From Anaerolineae bacterium (lineage in GTDB: Bacteria > Chloroflexota > Anaerolineae > Fen-1058), in contig PMCF01000420.1 in the NCBI GenBank assembly GCA_003154115.1, forward strand, positions 1 through 45,890: 45,890 nt of DNA, given 5' to 3'. This document shows, piece by piece, positions 16,082 to 25,102 of the stretch. Each line of letters opens with the position of its first letter. The first letter of the stretch is position 1. The notes under the pieces were generated by a model. It saw nothing but the letters and a program-made list of their open reading frames with translations, was not told the DNA's origin and did not search any database. A program made the position numbers and the translations under genes.

Positions 16082-16930
16082 ATGGATGCGTTAATTATGC
16101 CGTTTACGTCCAATGAGTTTATGCTGCGAGCCCTCCTCGCCGGTGGGCTGGTGTCGATCGCGTGCGCGATTGTCGGTACGTTTGTCGTCCTGCGGGGGTT
16201 GGCCTTCATCGGCGACGCGTTGGCGCATGGCGTCCTGCCCGGCATTGCTGTGTCGATCTTGCTGGGCATTCCCGGCATTGTGGGCGCTACGGCCGGAGCC
16301 GTGGTGATGATTGGCGGCATCAGCCTGATCACGCACCGCTCGCGCCTGTCGTCCGACACGGCAATTGGCCTGTTGTTTGTGGGGATGCTGGCCTTGGGCG
16401 TCGTCATCGTCTCACGCTCGACCTCCTTCAACGGCGATCTCGTGCGCGTGCTGTTCGGTGAAATCCTGGGCATCAATGTGCAAGCGATCTCGATCCAGCT
16501 GGTTGCCACTATCGCGGTTGCGATCACGACCACCGTCTGCGCCCGGCCTTTTCTGCTGTTGTGTTTCAGCCCGGAACAAGCCCAGGTGGCCGGCTTCTCG
16601 GCGCGGCGATATCACAACATCATGCTCGCGCTGATTGCCATTACGATCATCGTGTCGTTTCAGACGGTCGGCACCTTACTGGTCTTCGGGATGCTGCTGG
16701 CGCCAGCGGGTGCGGGCGCGCTGATTGCCCGCCGCATCGAGTCGATGATGGCCTGGGCCGCGATCTTCGGTCTGAGTTCAGTCTACATTGGGCTGCTCGC
16801 CAGTTATCATTTCAATCTGGCCGCGGGTTCGACGATCGTGTTGACGGCTACCCTGATCTTCTTCGCCGTCTTCTTCGTACAGAATGCGCGTAGCCGACGT
16901 GCACGCCAGGTGGAGCTGCCGTCCGCATGA
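16082..16930 (+). CDS. Zinc/manganese ABC importer permease
   Basis: 282 aa, ZnuB/TroC/MntB family (ABC-3). About eight or nine membrane helices run from FMLRALLAGGLVSIACAIVG to the C-terminal ATLIFFAVFFVQNA. Typical landmarks are GTFVVLRGLAFIGDALAHGVLPG near the N-terminus and QTVGTLLVFGMLLAPAGAG in the second half. The gene follows the binding-protein gene by 83 bp and overlaps the ATPase gene by 4 bp (ATGA), so the two are translationally coupled. The ribosome site is GAGGTTGAG just upstream. Confidence 0.93.
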   Translation: MDALIMPFTSNEFMLRALLAGGLVSIACAIVGTFVVLRGLAFIGDALAHGVLPGIAVSILLGIPGIVGATAGAVVMIGGISLITHRSRLSSDTAIGLLFVGMLALGVVIVSRSTSFNGDLVRVLFGEILGINVQAISIQLVATIAVAITTTVCARPFLLLCFSPEQAQVAGFSARRYHNIMLALIAITIIVSFQTVGTLLVFGMLLAPAGAGALIARRIESMMAWAAIFGLSSVYIGLLASYHFNLAAGSTIVLTATLIFFAVFFVQNARSRRARQVELPSA

Positions 16931-17736
16931 GCAACCCTCACGCTGACCCATTGCGGCTGCGTGCCAATCATCTCGATATTGGCTATGATCACAACTCGAT
17001 CGTGGCGGACATCAACGTGGAGTTAGGCGCCGGTCAATCGCTCGCCTTGGTGGGCATCAATGGCTCAGGCAAGTCCACCCTGCTCAAAACGATCGTCGGC
17101 CTCCAGCCGCCCCTGGCGGGTGAGATCGACGTGCTCGGCACGCGACCGGGAAATGCGCCTAAACGCATCGCTTATCTCAGCCAATTCCATGCGTCCGGTT
17201 TTGTGCTGCCTTTGCGTGCGGTGGACGTCGTACGCATGGGGCGTTTCCCGGTGCGCGGCTTGCTAGGTCGCATGACGCACGAAGATGACGAGCTGGTGCT
17301 GACGGCCATGCAGACGATGGGGGTGAGACAACTGGCCGATGTGCCGCTCCGCTCACTGTCGGGGGGCCAGCAGCAGCGGGTTTATCTGGCCCAGGTGCTG
17401 GCGCGCCAGGCCGAACTACTGGTGCTGGATGAGCCGACCGCGGGCCTGGATGCCGGCGGCCGCGAAATCTACGCTCAGGCGATGCGCGCTGAAATCGCGC
17501 GCGGTGCGACGATCATCACCGCCACGCATGATATTCAAGAAGCGGCACGGTGTGATTGCGTGATGCTACTGGCGCAACGGGTAATCGCGTGCGGTGTACC
17601 CCAAGCGATACTGACACCGGAAATGTTGCTCGAAACGTTTGGCATTGTCCTGACCCTGCGCGATCAACATTTGAGTCTGGCCGTTGTCGAGCGGGAACAT
17701 GGACACGAACCGGCCGAGCACCCTCAGCGCGACTGA
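16927..17736 (+). CDS. Zinc/manganese ABC importer ATPase
   Basis: 269 aa. Walker A GINGSGKST (43-51), signature LSGGQQQR (144-151), Walker B LLVLDEP (164-170) and the switch His201 (ATHD) are all intact. It energises import with the preceding permease and lipoprotein. The C-terminal tail EREHGHEPAEH (from about 256) holds several His and acidic residues that could bind metal; this is only suggestive. The start overlaps the permease stop. Confidence 0.94.
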   Translation: MSNPHADPLRLRANHLDIGYDHNSIVADINVELGAGQSLALVGINGSGKSTLLKTIVGLQPPLAGEIDVLGTRPGNAPKRIAYLSQFHASGFVLPLRAVDVVRMGRFPVRGLLGRMTHEDDELVLTAMQTMGVRQLADVPLRSLSGGQQQRVYLAQVLARQAELLVLDEPTAGLDAGGREIYAQAMRAEIARGATIITATHDIQEAARCDCVMLLAQRVIACGVPQAILTPEMLLETFGIVLTLRDQHLSLAVVEREHGHEPAEHPQRD

Positions 17737-17973
17737 TCTCATTGCAACGCGCGCCTAACCCGCTATCCAGTGGAGAATCGATGAGATGATTAGGGTGGCA
17801 GGCCGTGGAGAAAGGCGAGAGCCTGATCGACCGCGGCGATTTTGACGACCTGGATGTGCGGCATTCGATGAACGCTGTCAGGGGTATCACGTCCAGCGGA
17901 GTCGAAGTGGCGAAGTATCATGCGGCACTGTTGCAGCGATACTCAAGTCACACGGGACGAATCCAAAATTGAT

Positions 17974-18852
17974 ATGAAAACTGGTAGTCGAATATTACGG
18001 TTCATGCGGGCGATTTCGGTCACGCTGGGAATCGCGGTGCTCTTAGCAGCTTGTGCGGGCATGCCTACGGCGACGCCCACCCAGCCTTTCGTCAGTATCA
18101 TCTCGCCGATCGCAACCGCGACCGCGCCTGTCCGCAGCCTCACGCCTCAACCCATCCCGGTCTACACCTTCACGGTGGTCAATTCTTATCCTCATGATCG
18201 AGCGGCTTTCACGGAAGGACTGGTGATGGATGGCGGGGTCTTATATGAAGGCACCGGCTTGAATGGTCAGTCATCGCTGCGGCGGGTCGATCTGGCGAGC
18301 GGCAAAGTGTTGCAGAATCTGGCGCTGGCCCCCGCGTATTTTGGTGAAGGCGTGACCGTGTGGGGCGATCACATTATCCAGCTGACGTGGAAATCACACA
18401 TCGGGTTTGTTTACGACAAGGCCAGTTTCAAGCTACTCAAGACTTTCAACTATCTGGCCGAGGGTTGGGGTCTCACTCATGATGACATCCGGCTGATCAT
18501 GAGTGACGGTACGCCCACCTTGCATTTCTTAGATCCGAATACCTTCCAGGAAACAGGGCGGATCACCGTCACCGCTGAGGGCCTACCGGTGGTCAACCTC
18601 AACGAGCTTGAATATGTTCGTGGTGAAATCTGGGCGAATGTCTGGCAGACCGATCGTATCGCACGCATTGATCCGGAGACCGGACGGGTGATCGGCTGGA
18701 TTGATCTCGCTGGACTGCTCAATCCTGCCGATCGCCAGCCTTCGGTCGACGTGTTGAACGGCATCGCGTATGAGGCCGAACACGATCGGCTGTTTGTGAC
18801 TGGCAAACTCTGGCCCAAACTCTTCGAGATCAGGCTCATTCCCAAGTCCTAA
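17974..18852 (+). CDS. Glutaminyl-peptide cyclotransferase-like lipoprotein
   Basis: The start is the ATG at 17974 (292 aa), just before the signal peptide; upstream in-frame codons look non-coding. Lipobox LAAC is followed by a Thr/Pro-rich linker, then the five-bladed propeller of bacterial/plant-type glutamine cyclotransferase (PF05096): AFTEGLVMDGGVLYEGTG, YFGEGVTVWGDHIIQLTW, GWGLTHDD, NELEYVRGEIWANVW and LNGIAYEAEHDRLFVTGKLWP. The family turns N-terminal Gln into pyroglutamate, which would protect exported proteins. The gene is separated by 237 bp from the metal importer and precedes the MITE. Confidence 0.9.
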   Translation: MKTGSRILRFMRAISVTLGIAVLLAACAGMPTATPTQPFVSIISPIATATAPVRSLTPQPIPVYTFTVVNSYPHDRAAFTEGLVMDGGVLYEGTGLNGQSSLRRVDLASGKVLQNLALAPAYFGEGVTVWGDHIIQLTWKSHIGFVYDKASFKLLKTFNYLAEGWGLTHDDIRLIMSDGTPTLHFLDPNTFQETGRITVTAEGLPVVNLNELEYVRGEIWANVWQTDRIARIDPETGRVIGWIDLAGLLNPADRQPSVDVLNGIAYEAEHDRLFVTGKLWPKLFEIRLIPKS

Positions 18853-18937
18853 TGCGTGCCGCGTAATAGGCCGCGAGTCGGCGTAGCACGGACTCGTTCA
18901 CCCTGACTGTTTTCTAACCTCAATCGTCGCCCGGGGA

Positions 18938-18946
18938 TGCTATAAT
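18938..18946 (+). promoter_or_regulatory. Extended -10 promoter next to a MITE
   Basis: TGCTATAAT is a consensus extended -10 element. No good -35 is visible at the normal spacing, which extended -10 promoters tolerate. It points towards the copper-type gene cluster. The MITE begins at 18952, five bases downstream of the box, so the element sits at the expected transcription start. Confidence 0.5.
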
Positions 18947-18951
18947 CATTT

Positions 18952-19063
18952 GGGTGTGGCTAAACTCAGTTGATCGCCAATGTAAGGGCAGGGCCTTGCG
19001 CCTGTCCAAATGCGGGCGACCGCGAGGGTCGCCCCTACGGCTCAACCAGATTTAGCCACACCC
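18952..19063. mobile_element. 112-bp MITE with 9-bp target duplication
   Basis: Perfect 13-bp terminal inverted repeats GGGTGTGGCTAAA / TTTAGCCACACCC extend imperfectly inward (GTTGA on both sides). The element is flanked by identical 9-bp direct repeats TAATCATTT at 18943-18951 and 19064-19072. The interior holds a GC-rich hairpin (GGGCGACCGCGAGGGTCGCCC near 19014-19034). There is no transposase, so it is non-autonomous. Apart from this and the promoter, the 276-bp gap from 18853 to 19128 shows nothing. Confidence 0.88.
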
Positions 19064-19128
19064 TAATCATTTAGCGCTTCTAGCCAAAGCGGTGTTTACT
19101 TCATCCAGTTTTAGCAGCAAATACTCAA

Positions 19129-19536
19129 ATGGTGTCTACCAAGCGTGCGCCACAATATCGCCAACCGGTGTGCGGCTTGGCTCGATCGTTCGTGTGTCTG
19201 ATCGTATGTGGTTGGCTGGCGCTCGTTCAACCCGGCCTCAGTTATTATTGGTTGATCGATCCGTCATTGCATGCCAAGATCGATGCAGAACGCTACGGCC
19301 AGCTGCCTGATGGCCGCACGCTTCCAGGACATCCGCATCATCCGCCGCACGAACATCCCAGCAGTGGCGGCTTGCCGACCACAGGTGCCGCAGCACTTGA
19401 TGGTTGTGCCGTTGCCTACTCCAGTGTGATTTTCTGGGAGGCCAATCGCCCGTCGCTGCACAGCCGCCCTGCGGAAGCGGCGGTGATTGCCCGCGCTGTT
19501 TTTCTCGATCCGCCTGAGCACCCTCCGCGTGCCTGA
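19129..19536 (+). CDS. Small membrane protein with His-rich segment
   Basis: 135 aa, not a family I recognise. One hydrophobic segment (about 18-42; SFVCLIVCGWLALVQPGLSYYW) is followed by an exposed region with GHPHHPPHEHP (about 67-77), a likely metal-binding cluster, and then two alanine-rich stretches. It is the first gene after the MITE and is followed at 53 bp by the FixH/YtkA-like gene and the CopC-CopD fusion, so a role in copper or other metal handling at the envelope is inferred from position and His content only. No clear ribosome site. Confidence 0.55.
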   Translation: MVSTKRAPQYRQPVCGLARSFVCLIVCGWLALVQPGLSYYWLIDPSLHAKIDAERYGQLPDGRTLPGHPHHPPHEHPSSGGLPTTGAAALDGCAVAYSSVIFWEANRPSLHSRPAEAAVIARAVFLDPPEHPPRA

Positions 19537-19589
19537 CCAAAGGTCTTCGCATATCCATCCAAACAAACTCATACAGAGGAGATATAGTC

Positions 19590-20171
19590 ATGCGTGCAAA
19601 GTTGCTGGCGCGAGCGCTGATCGTCGGGGGACTGCTGGCCTTGGCCGTGACCTCAATTGCGCTCGCGCATACATCGCTCAAAGTTGGACCCTATATGGTG
19701 GAAGTCGGCTGGGTTGACGAACCGCCGATCGTGGGTGAGAAGAACGCCGTCTTCATCAGCATTACGAACGACGATACGGGCAAGCCGGTCGAAGGTGTCG
19801 GCACCTTGAACGTCACCGTGAGCACCGGTGGTAAAGATCGCCAGTTGGAACTGCGGCCGCTGAGCGAGGATCAGCCCGGACAATATGCGGCCGATTTCAT
19901 TCCGACCCGGCGCGGCACTTACACGGTAAAGTTGTCGGGGCAGATCGAGCAGACCGATGTCATGACAAGCACCGACATCGAAGAAGTTATCCCGGCAAGC
20001 AGTCTGCAATTTCCTGAGCCGGTGCTGGATGCACAGACCATCAGTCAGTCCGTCAGCCAGGCGCAGAGTGCGGTGAGCACAGCGAATACGACGGCCTTGA
20101 TCGCACTGGTCGTGGGCGTCATCGGCGTTCTGTTGGGCGGCCTGGCGCTGTTACGAGGCCGCAAGTCGTAG
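19590..20171 (+). CDS. FixH/YtkA-like exported protein, C-terminal anchor
   Basis: 193 aa; GAGGAG lies 8 bases before the ATG. Signal peptide ending ALA, so the predicted mature protein begins with His27 (HTSLKVGPYMVEVGW). A beta-sandwich region (about 30-135) resembles YtkA/FixH-type domains (PVEGVGTLNVTVSTGG, GQYAADFIPTRRGTYTVKLSG). A C-terminal helix (about 166-186) with RGRKS at its end anchors it. Proteins of this type accompany CopC/CopD in several phyla. The N-terminal His could take part in copper binding, as in CopC. It lies 61 bp before the CopC-CopD fusion. Confidence 0.75.
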   Translation: MRAKLLARALIVGGLLALAVTSIALAHTSLKVGPYMVEVGWVDEPPIVGEKNAVFISITNDDTGKPVEGVGTLNVTVSTGGKDRQLELRPLSEDQPGQYAADFIPTRRGTYTVKLSGQIEQTDVMTSTDIEEVIPASSLQFPEPVLDAQTISQSVSQAQSAVSTANTTALIALVVGVIGVLLGGLALLRGRKS

Positions 20172-20232
20172 TGTGAATTGAGGTTTCAGCTTCACGGCTC
20201 GTGTCAGTAGCGAGCCGTGAAGCTGTTTTAAG

Positions 20233-22437
20233 ATGAAAAAAGGTTGCTCTCTCGCGCTGGCATTTCTGGTGCTGTTCGGGTTAGCAGTTGTGCCTGTTCT
20301 GGCGCATGCGTTGCTAATGCGCTCGATACCCGAAGCTAACGCCGTGCTTGATCGCGCGCCAGCACAGGTCGAGTTGTTTTTCAGCGAAACGGTTGATCCG
20401 GTTTTCAGCACGATCAAGGTTCTTGACTCCAACGGGCAACCCGTCGATAGCGGCGACCATCAAGTTGATTCCGCCGATCCGACGCACCTCACTGTGTCAC
20501 TTCGCTCATTACCCGACGGAATCTATACCGTTTCGTGGAAGGCGCTCTCCGCCACAGATGGTCACGTCACACAGGGATCATATCCATTCGCCGTCGGCAA
20601 CGTCGATGCTGCCGCATTAGCTGACGCAACACAGGCCGGCAAACAAATCAAGCTCTCGATCGGCGAAGTCGTCGCCAAGTGGTTGCAGTATCTTTCGGCC
20701 ATGACCATCATGGGCAGCCTGCTCTTTAGTGCCGGCGTCTGGCAACCGGCGCGTCGAGCTGCCCAGATCGATCGGGATGTAGCCCAACCGCCCTGGCAGC
20801 GCTTATCGAACTTGGCGCTGATCGGCTTGATCGTCGCCAGCATCATCAGCTTACTGGTTCAAGCCGGACAAGCGAGCGGAGCCGAGATCGCTGCGCCCTG
20901 GGACACAGCGACGAATGGCGTGCTCTTTGCCACCCGCTATGGCGTTCTCTGGATCGCACGCCTGGCATTGACGTTCGTGCTGATCGGATTAGTGCTGCGC
21001 AATATCACGTATCTACAGACATCACGGCGCGAACAGGGGTTGATGTTCGGCGCTGCGTTGTTGCTCTTGCTTTCGATCAGCTTAGGCAGCCACGCCGCAG
21101 GTGAGCCACAACCGACTCTGCCCGTCATCGACGACGCGCTGCACTTGCTGGCCGCTTCAGTGTGGGTGGGCGGCCTGATATCTTTTGTGCTCGGTGTGTG
21201 GTCGCTGCGCAAAATCGATCCCGTTCTCCGCACGCGCCTCACGGCGCAACTTATTCCACGCTTTTCGGCTTTAGCCCTCATGAGTGTGGCAACGCTGGTT
21301 TTGACCGGCGTGTATTCAGCCGTGCTGCGGATCGGCACCATCGATGCGTTAGTCATTACACTCTACGGTCAGGCCTTGATCGTCAAGCTCTTGATCGCGC
21401 TGTCGATGATTGGTCTGGGCGCGATCAATTTGCTGATCATCACGCCTCGACTCAAACGCGCTGCCGCGCTACCCACGACTCCCTCGCGTTGGGCGGATCG
21501 ATTTCGCTGCATCGTGACGAGTGAGGTCATACTGGGCGTGACGCTACTGTTGAGTGTGGGCGTGTTGACGTCGCTGCCGCCCGCGCGCCTCACCGCCAAC
21601 GTTTCCGATCTCAACGCGGCCGCCGACGTTGACGATCTCAACCTGGCGCTTGACATCGCGCCGGGGCGGGTGGGCGTGAATACCTTTGCCGTCAAATTAA
21701 CCTCGCAGGGGCAGCCCGTCGATAACGTCAAGAACGTAGAAGCGCGGTTTACCTCTGCGAATGGCGACATCGCGCCCGGTCAGGCGCAATTGAGCGGACA
21801 AGGCAACGGTGAGTATTCGATTAAGGGTGCCTATCTCAGTCTGCCCGGCACCTGGCAAGTGCAAGTCGTCGTGCGGCGGGCCGATCACTTCGACGCTTAT
21901 GCCGATTTTACTTTTTCGCTGAGTGCAACAGGATCTTCGGCGAATTTACCGTGGAATCGCTTGGCTGGTGGCTTGTTGTTTGTCGCGGCGTTGATGTACA
22001 TGTTCGCCTTTCGCCGTTTTGAGTTTGTGCGCGGGCCGTTGATTGCGATCGAGTTGACGCCGGCCCTGGCGTTGGTGTTGATCGGCACGATCGTTTTCGC
22101 ACAAACCCCGATCGAATCCACCGGTCCGATCAATCCGAACCCGCCGAATGCTGCATCTGTCGCGGCGGGTAAAGGCATCTTTGACGAGAAATGTGTGCCG
22201 TGTCATGGCGAATCCGGGAAGGGAGATGGGCCGGTCGGGTTGACGCTCAATCCACGCCCCGCCGATCTGACTCAACACGCGGTTCCCGGCGTTCATACCG
22301 ACGGCCAGCTGTTTGAATGGATCACGAATGGCTTTCCGGGTTCGGTGATGCCGCCGTTTCGCCAGGCGCTGAGTGATGACGACCGGTGGAATGTGGTCAA
22401 TTTTATCCGCACGCTCGCGCCGAGAAGCACGCCGTGA
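20233..22437 (+). CDS. CopC-CopD-FixH-like-cytochrome c fusion protein
   Basis: 734 aa with four parts. (1) Signal peptide ending VLA and a CopC domain (25-123): the mature N-terminal His25 together with Asp109 and His111 (ATDGHVTQGSYPFAVG) makes the Cu(II) site of CopC. (2) A CopD membrane domain with about eight helices (147-452). (3) An extracytoplasmic beta-domain (about 460-570; NGEYSIKGAYLSLPGTWQVQV) and two more helices (577-626). (4) A cytochrome c domain with CVPCH (654-658) and probable axial Met706 in SVMPPF. CopC and CopD import or handle copper; CopC-CopD fusions are known, but a heme domain at the end suggests coupling to electron transfer or oxidase assembly. The stop overlaps the next gene's start (TGATG). 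Confidence 0.92.
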   Translation: MKKGCSLALAFLVLFGLAVVPVLAHALLMRSIPEANAVLDRAPAQVELFFSETVDPVFSTIKVLDSNGQPVDSGDHQVDSADPTHLTVSLRSLPDGIYTVSWKALSATDGHVTQGSYPFAVGNVDAAALADATQAGKQIKLSIGEVVAKWLQYLSAMTIMGSLLFSAGVWQPARRAAQIDRDVAQPPWQRLSNLALIGLIVASIISLLVQAGQASGAEIAAPWDTATNGVLFATRYGVLWIARLALTFVLIGLVLRNITYLQTSRREQGLMFGAALLLLLSISLGSHAAGEPQPTLPVIDDALHLLAASVWVGGLISFVLGVWSLRKIDPVLRTRLTAQLIPRFSALALMSVATLVLTGVYSAVLRIGTIDALVITLYGQALIVKLLIALSMIGLGAINLLIITPRLKRAAALPTTPSRWADRFRCIVTSEVILGVTLLLSVGVLTSLPPARLTANVSDLNAAADVDDLNLALDIAPGRVGVNTFAVKLTSQGQPVDNVKNVEARFTSANGDIAPGQAQLSGQGNGEYSIKGAYLSLPGTWQVQVVVRRADHFDAYADFTFSLSATGSSANLPWNRLAGGLLFVAALMYMFAFRRFEFVRGPLIAIELTPALALVLIGTIVFAQTPIESTGPINPNPPNAASVAAGKGIFDEKCVPCHGESGKGDGPVGLTLNPRPADLTQHAVPGVHTDGQLFEWITNGFPGSVMPPFRQALSDDDRWNVVNFIRTLAPRSTP

Positions 22438-23564
22438 TGAGGATGACCGAAAGAGAGATGGCCTTGATCAAACGAATGACAAAGACGCTGCTGATGTTGA
22501 GCCTGTTAGCGCTCGCCGGTTGCTCGATCGATCTATCGGGTCCAACGCACAAGCCGCCTGAGTCGATCTACATCATGGACACCCCGGTCCCTGATCTGGC
22601 GACGCCAGGTCAGTCGGGATTATCGTCGACGCCACCGGCGTGGGCTGGCTTAAAGTTAGGCGGACACTTGATCTACGTGCAAATTCCACGGCAGATCATT
22701 AAGCTCGATCTGGCTTCGGGTCAGAAATCCATCTTGTTCGATGCGCCGGGTAACGCTTTTGTCAGCGCGGTGCAGGTGTCACCGGATGACAAACAGCTGG
22801 TGATGGCTTACGCGCCGCCTGAAGATCCGGCGTTGCAATCGGTTAACACGGATTTGTATGTCATGCCCGCCGATGGATCTACCGCGCCCCAGGTGTTGCT
22901 CAAACGCGCTGATCCCAAAGAGGATTTTTTCAATCCGGTCTGGTCGCCGGACGGCAAATACATTTACTACTCGCATCTGATTCCTGATCTCAGCGGCGGC
23001 CGCAAATATACCAACTACCAATATGATTTGGAACGCGTGGCTTATCCCGGGGGGCAGCCGGAGAAGATTCTCGATAGCGCCTTCTGGCCGCGTCTCTCGC
23101 CGGATGGATCGAAGTTGGCTTACGTCTCCTTTGTGCCGTCGACGAACTCAAACGACTTATACATGGCCAACGCGGACGGCAGCCAGCCTAAACTGGTCAT
23201 GCCCGCCGGTGCTTTCTTTGCCGTCGACGCGCCTTTGTTTTCGCCGGATGGCCAAACAATCTTGTTCAGCGCCGTAGGCGAGCCGCAAGTTTCCAGCTTA
23301 TCGTGGCTGGATCAGTTATTGGGTGTGCAAGTCGCCGAAGCTCATACTGTCCCGTCGGATTGGTGGAGTGTGTCGATCAAGAGTGGTAAGGCCCAGCAAC
23401 TGACTCACATCAACGGCACCGGTCTGTATGCCGACTTCGCGCCCGACGGCCAACACGTTGCCTTTACTAGCATCACAGGGTTGTTTGTCATGCGACCCGA
23501 TGGTAGTAACCTCATTCAATTGATCAACGAGGGGATCGGCGGATCGGTGAGCTGGACGCGCTAA
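22437..23564 (+). CDS. TolB-like beta-propeller lipoprotein
   Basis: Start taken at the ATG at 22437, overlapping the stop of the CopC-CopD fusion (375 aa); ATGs at 22443 and 22458 are alternatives. Lipobox LAGC near residue 30. WD40-like/TolB blades recur: VWSPDGKYIYYSHL, RLSPDGSKLAYVSF, FSPDGQTILFSAV, FAPDGQHVAFTSI. Such lipoproteins are usually protein-interaction or sensor modules at the cell surface. The overlap with the preceding gene shows it belongs to the same operon. Exact role is unknown. It ends directly against the reverse-strand pseudogene. Confidence 0.85.
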   Translation: MRMTEREMALIKRMTKTLLMLSLLALAGCSIDLSGPTHKPPESIYIMDTPVPDLATPGQSGLSSTPPAWAGLKLGGHLIYVQIPRQIIKLDLASGQKSILFDAPGNAFVSAVQVSPDDKQLVMAYAPPEDPALQSVNTDLYVMPADGSTAPQVLLKRADPKEDFFNPVWSPDGKYIYYSHLIPDLSGGRKYTNYQYDLERVAYPGGQPEKILDSAFWPRLSPDGSKLAYVSFVPSTNSNDLYMANADGSQPKLVMPAGAFFAVDAPLFSPDGQTILFSAVGEPQVSSLSWLDQLLGVQVAEAHTVPSDWWSVSIKSGKAQQLTHINGTGLYADFAPDGQHVAFTSITGLFVMRPDGSNLIQLINEGIGGSVSWTR

Positions 23565-24048
23565 TCAACGAATCGCGCGCTCGGTCTCTTTATCGAAGAA
23601 GTGCAGCCTGTCGAGGTTGATGGTCAGCGCCACGGTGTTGCCTACACAGGCGCGGCTGCGCGGATCGACGCGCGCGACGAATGAATGCGCACCGCTGAGC
23701 AGGTATAAGAAGATTTCGTTCCCCATCAATTCGGTTACGTCCACTTTGGCTTCAATCGTCGCGGCTTTGACGCCCGGCGCGGCATACGCCGAGTCATAGA
23801 TGTCTTCAGGCCGCAGCCCCACCACGATCGATTTCCCTACGTAGTCTTTCAGCGCCGTGTGCCGATCGAGCGGAATGCGTAGCCGGAGCGTCTCGCTCTG
23901 GGCGTAGAGCTCATCACCTTTAGTGCGAGCGACATGTTAGCGGCCACGTCCATGTGCGGATACAACGCCTACGACTGGAACACCATGGCGATGTCGCGAT
24001 CTTTAGGCGGCACGTCGTTGATCAGCTTGTGATATTGCACGTTCAATT
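23565..24048 (-). pseudogene. Decayed MalK/UgpC-type ABC ATPase
   Basis: Two pieces of a sugar-ABC ATPase remain. The 5' piece reads INDVPPKDRDIAMVFQS, then a TAG stop (23969-23971) where intact family members have Tyr, then ALYPHMDVAANMSLALK. The sequence then jumps, in another frame, to the C-terminal regulatory domain (LYAQSETLRLRIPLDRH, VGLRPEDIYD, and so on to the stop at 23565). Walker A, the signature motif and Walker B are gone, so it cannot be active. No sugar permease or binding protein is nearby. It lies convergent to the propeller lipoprotein and divergent from the MoxR gene. Confidence 0.88.
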
Positions 24049-24064
24049 GTAGCACGGTTGGCAG

Positions 24065-24093
24065 TTGCGCCTCGCGCATGGACGGGCTACAAT
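24065..24093 (+). promoter_or_regulatory. Probable promoter for the moxR cluster
   Basis: TTGCGC (24065-24070), 17-bp spacer, TACAAT (24088-24093). The -35 is only a partial match, but the -10 is the same as in the Fur-family promoter. The start codon of the MoxR gene lies 37 bases downstream, with AAAGGA between. Confidence 0.45.
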
Positions 24094-24130
24094 GGTGCGC
24101 GATACTTCGCCGCGAAAGGATTTTTCCCAC

Positions 24131-25102
24131 ATGCCGCTCACCGCCCTCGAAGTGCAGACCCAGGCTCAGAAGATCGTCGACAATCTGGAAACCGTCATCG
24201 TCGGCAAGCGCCACGAATTGGAACTGGTCTTGATCGGTTTGTTGTGTCAGGGCCATCTGTTGATCGAAGATGTGCCTGGCGTAGGCAAAACGATCCTGGC
24301 GCGCAGTCTGGCGCAGTCGCTGGGCTGCACCTTCAGCCGCATCCAGTTCACGCCCGATCTGCTGCCCAGCGATGTCACCGGCTCGTCGATCTTCAATCCG
24401 CAGACCCGCCAGTTTGAGTTTCGCCCCGGCCCCATCATGGGACAGATCGTGTTGGCCGACGAGATCAATCGGGCCACGCCCAAAACCCAATCGGCTTTGC
24501 TGGAGGCGATGGAAGAACACCAGATGACGATCGACGGTGTGGTGCATCCGCTGCCGCAGCCTTTTCTGGTCATCGGCACCCAGAACCCGATCGAGTACGA
24601 GGGCACTTTTCCGCTGCCTGAAGCGCAGCTCGATCGTTTTCTGTTGCGCGTGAGCCTGGGGTATCTGTCGAAGCGTGAAGAGATTCGTATGATCGAACAA
24701 CAGCAGTTCGCGCATCCGCTCGCGACGTTGAATGCCGTCGTCTCGGACGATGAACTGTTGGCGTTGCAAGAAGCCGTGAAGCACGTGTTTGTCTCGGAAG
24801 CCGTGAAGCAGTATGTGGTCGATATCACCTTCGCCACACGCGAAAATGACAGCCTCTATCTCGGGTCGAGTCCGCGCGGCAGTCTGGGCTTGTTCCGCAC
24901 GGGGCAGGCGTGGGCGGCGGTGCATGGCCGCGATTACGTGCTGCCCGATGACATCAAGGCGCTGGCCGAAGTGGTGCTGGCGCATCGCGTGATGGTGAAT
25001 CCCTCGGCGCGCTTGAAGCAGGTGACGCCCAAACGCGTGATTGCCGATCTGTTGCAGCGTGTGCCGCTGCCCGATACGGGAAACGTCATGCGTGGTGCGT
25101 AG
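24131..25102 (+). CDS. MoxR-family AAA+ ATPase
   Basis: The ATG at 24131 follows AAAGGA (323 aa); the longer open frame upstream overlaps the promoter. Walker A DVPGVGKT (47-54), Walker B IVLADE (106-111), sensor 1 VIGTQNP and LPEAQLDRF are all present. MoxR ATPases act as chaperones for metal insertion or assembly of neighbouring proteins, often with a DUF58/von Willebrand partner. Here the DUF58 and transglutaminase genes follow directly, the standard MoxR-DUF58-TgpA set. Its last codons run into a small repeat (TGCGTGGTGCGTAG). Confidence 0.94.
   Translation: MPLTALEVQTQAQKIVDNLETVIVGKRHELELVLIGLLCQGHLLIEDVPGVGKTILARSLAQSLGCTFSRIQFTPDLLPSDVTGSSIFNPQTRQFEFRPGPIMGQIVLADEINRATPKTQSALLEAMEEHQMTIDGVVHPLPQPFLVIGTQNPIEYEGTFPLPEAQLDRFLLRVSLGYLSKREEIRMIEQQQFAHPLATLNAVVSDDELLALQEAVKHVFVSEAVKQYVVDITFATRENDSLYLGSSPRGSLGLFRTGQAWAAVHGRDYVLPDDIKALAEVVLAHRVMVNPSARLKQVTPKRVIADLLQRVPLPDTGNVMRGA

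Noticed and set aside
17805-17972. 55-codon open frame (GTG start) ending just before the cyclotransferase gene
   Set aside because: Weak start, no recognisable domain and no clear ribosome site; it may be a gene remnant but coding is not supported.
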